64,000 nucleotides of DNA from Casimicrobiaceae bacterium (GTDB lineage Bacteria; Pseudomonadota; Gammaproteobacteria; Burkholderiales; Casimicrobiaceae). Positions within the stretch are counted from its first letter, which is position 1. Every line of letters begins with the position of its first letter. A program made the translations under genes and the position numbers. The notes beneath the pieces were generated by a model. It did no database searches. It saw only the letters and a program-made list of their open reading frames with translations, and was not told where the DNA came from. This document shows positions 63,223 to 64,000 of the stretch, one piece after another. The DNA is taken from assembly GCA_026646885.1 (NCBI GenBank), contig JAPKHK010000005.1, positions 226,021-290,020 on the forward strand. The letters are read 5' to 3'.

Positions 63223-63233
63223 GTGGTTGTCAA
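63206..63233 (-). promoter_or_regulatory. arsR promoter
   Basis: On the minus strand, TTGACA (63233-63228, perfect -35), a 16-base spacer and TAAGAT (63211-63206, four of six bases of the -10). Predicted start of RNA is about base 63199, one base before the ATG. Confidence 0.65.
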
Positions 63234-63423
63234 GCCCTATGTTTCGTAAGATTTGTGCAAAATCAGCTCGATCCCCTATCACTCAAGGCCTGCAACACCG
63301 GCGCTTCCGAGACGAATTGCCAGCGAGGCGACATGAGGCACATCCACTTCCACGGCAAATTGCGTTTCGATCGGAGTTAATGGGGGTCTGTCCTCACGGA
63401 GTTACCTAGGGTTTTATAGGCAA

Positions 63424-63446
63424 TCTTTGCTCCCGACCCTGTTTTC
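63424..63446. repeat. Dispersed CTCCCGACCC motif, copy 1
   Basis: CTTTGCTCCCGACCCTGTTT. It shares CTCCCG(A/G)CCC with two other places in the tail. Confidence 0.4.
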
Positions 63447-63527
63447 TCGACCCCCTTTTCCCTCTGGCCCTTTTTTTGTGTAGTCCCTGCCATCCTTTTT
63501 GTGCAATCAAAGGATGCGATCGGGCCC

Positions 63528-63549
63528 TTTACTACTCCCGACCCCATTT
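63528..63549. repeat. Dispersed CTCCCGACCC motif, copy 2
   Basis: TTTACTACTCCCGACCCCAT followed by TT. It shares TTTAC-ACTCCCG-CCCC with copy 3. On the minus strand these read GGGGTCGGGAGT, a form I associate with repeats near REP-associated transposases; that link is a recollection, not shown here. Confidence 0.45.
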
Positions 63550-63900
63550 GTGCCCGATGAACCGCCGGCCCTGTGCCCAATGTCGCCCCGGCAGGCGCGC
63601 GCTCTGGCGCCACCCCACGTCGCCACCGGCGTCTGCCCCTTGCGCTTGCCACCGCTTGCAAACGGGTCTGCCGCGAGGCTCGGAACGTTCTTGCACGAAG
63701 AAGCATTGTGAGACCGGGCGCCAGCGCAAGAGGCTGCGAACCTGGCCGCATGCCTTCATCTCCGTGCTTCGTTGCGCTGCCGATCACTCTTGCCTCTACC
63801 TTCCTCAAGCACCTTGCTTTGACCTGCGCCCCGAAATCGAATCCGACACGCACTCGCCCAACGGCTCCTCTATGGACAGTCGAAGGCCGCTATCGATTCA

Positions 63901-63922
63901 TTTACGACTCCCGGCCCCGTTC
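63901..63922. repeat. Dispersed CTCCCGACCC motif, copy 3
   Basis: TTTACGACTCCCGGCCCCGT followed by TC. It runs directly into the 17-base tandem array. Confidence 0.45.
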
Positions 63923-64000
63923 TCCGACCCCGTTCTCCGACCGACCCCGTTCTCCGACCGACCCCGTTCTCCGACCGACCCCGTTCTCCGACCGACCCCG
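63915..64000. repeat. 17-base tandem repeat array, cut by the window end
   Basis: A 13-base shortened first unit (63915-63927) is followed by four identical 17-base units, CCCCGTTCTCCGACCGA, at 63928, 63945, 63962 and 63979, and the first five bases of a fifth. All copies are identical, so the array is recent or kept uniform. Its full length lies outside the window. Confidence 0.88.

Larger units (their letters stand above)
63234..63900. other. Non-coding tail
   Basis: About 670 bases upstream of arsR without a recognisable gene in either strand: open frames here are short and of random composition. It contains copies of a dispersed motif, listed separately. It may be decayed mobile-element DNA. 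Confidence 0.5.

Noticed and set aside
63915..64000. Possible CRISPR array at the right edge
   Set aside because: Units follow each other with no spacers; it is a simple tandem repeat.

Overview
The window looks like chromosomal DNA of a GC-rich betaproteobacterium (Rhodocyclales or Burkholderiales type). The evidence is the aerobic benzoate (box) gene set with a BoxR regulator, a nirBDC nitrite reductase set, a double-length UvrA, and the style of the TonB receptors. No rRNA, tRNA, phage or complete insertion sequence was seen. The genus cannot be fixed from the sequence alone.

Layout. 1-6.6 kb: an S9-type peptidase running off the left edge and two tandem TonB-dependent receptors, all on the minus strand; this looks like a peptide or siderophore uptake locus. 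6.7-10.9 kb: two translationally coupled GNAT acetyltransferases, a TrpB2-type tryptophan synthase beta chain, a pyruvyl-transferase-like protein and a small membrane protein. 10.9-17.1 kb: nitrite block nirB-nirD-nirC with a DGC-domain protein upstream, and divergently DUF2249, a CDF metal exporter and an FmdE-family protein. 17.2-24.8 kb: a 1874-residue tandem UvrA, glutathione S-transferase, metallophosphoesterase and thioesterase.

24.4-42.2 kb is the metabolic core, two divergent units around a 366-base control region. Leftward: a DUF4863 protein, benzoate-CoA ligase, an OmpR-type response regulator with its kinase, two branched-chain-type solute-binding proteins, the LivHMGF transporter, an alpha/beta hydrolase and a 4HBT thioesterase. 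Rightward: boxR, boxC, boxB, boxA and a hemerythrin-like protein. Together they import benzoate (or a related aromatic acid), activate it to benzoyl-CoA, epoxidise it (BoxAB) and open the ring (BoxC). The semialdehyde dehydrogenase (boxD) is not in the window. Three TGCA-N6-TGC(A/G) elements in the control region are candidate BoxR operators. The two-component system plus orphan binding protein and the boxA-overlapping hemerythrin are the least expected parts.

42.2-52.5 kb: a TPR-GGDEF diguanylate cyclase, glnS, an AT-rich gap with clustered DnaA-box-like sites, xseA overlapping a thiolase, a lipoprotein hydrolase, an AraC-type remnant, aroC and a secreted beta-helix protein. 52.6-62.7 kb: one tightly packed leftward set of five envelope-related genes (amidohydrolase, MFS-PlsC fusion, TPR-OGT-glycosyltransferase fusion, DUF2339, DUF3999). 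62.7-64 kb: two copies of a 45-base GC-rich repeat, an apparently leaderless ArsR-type regulator under its own palindrome, and a non-coding tail ending in a 17-base tandem array cut by the window edge.
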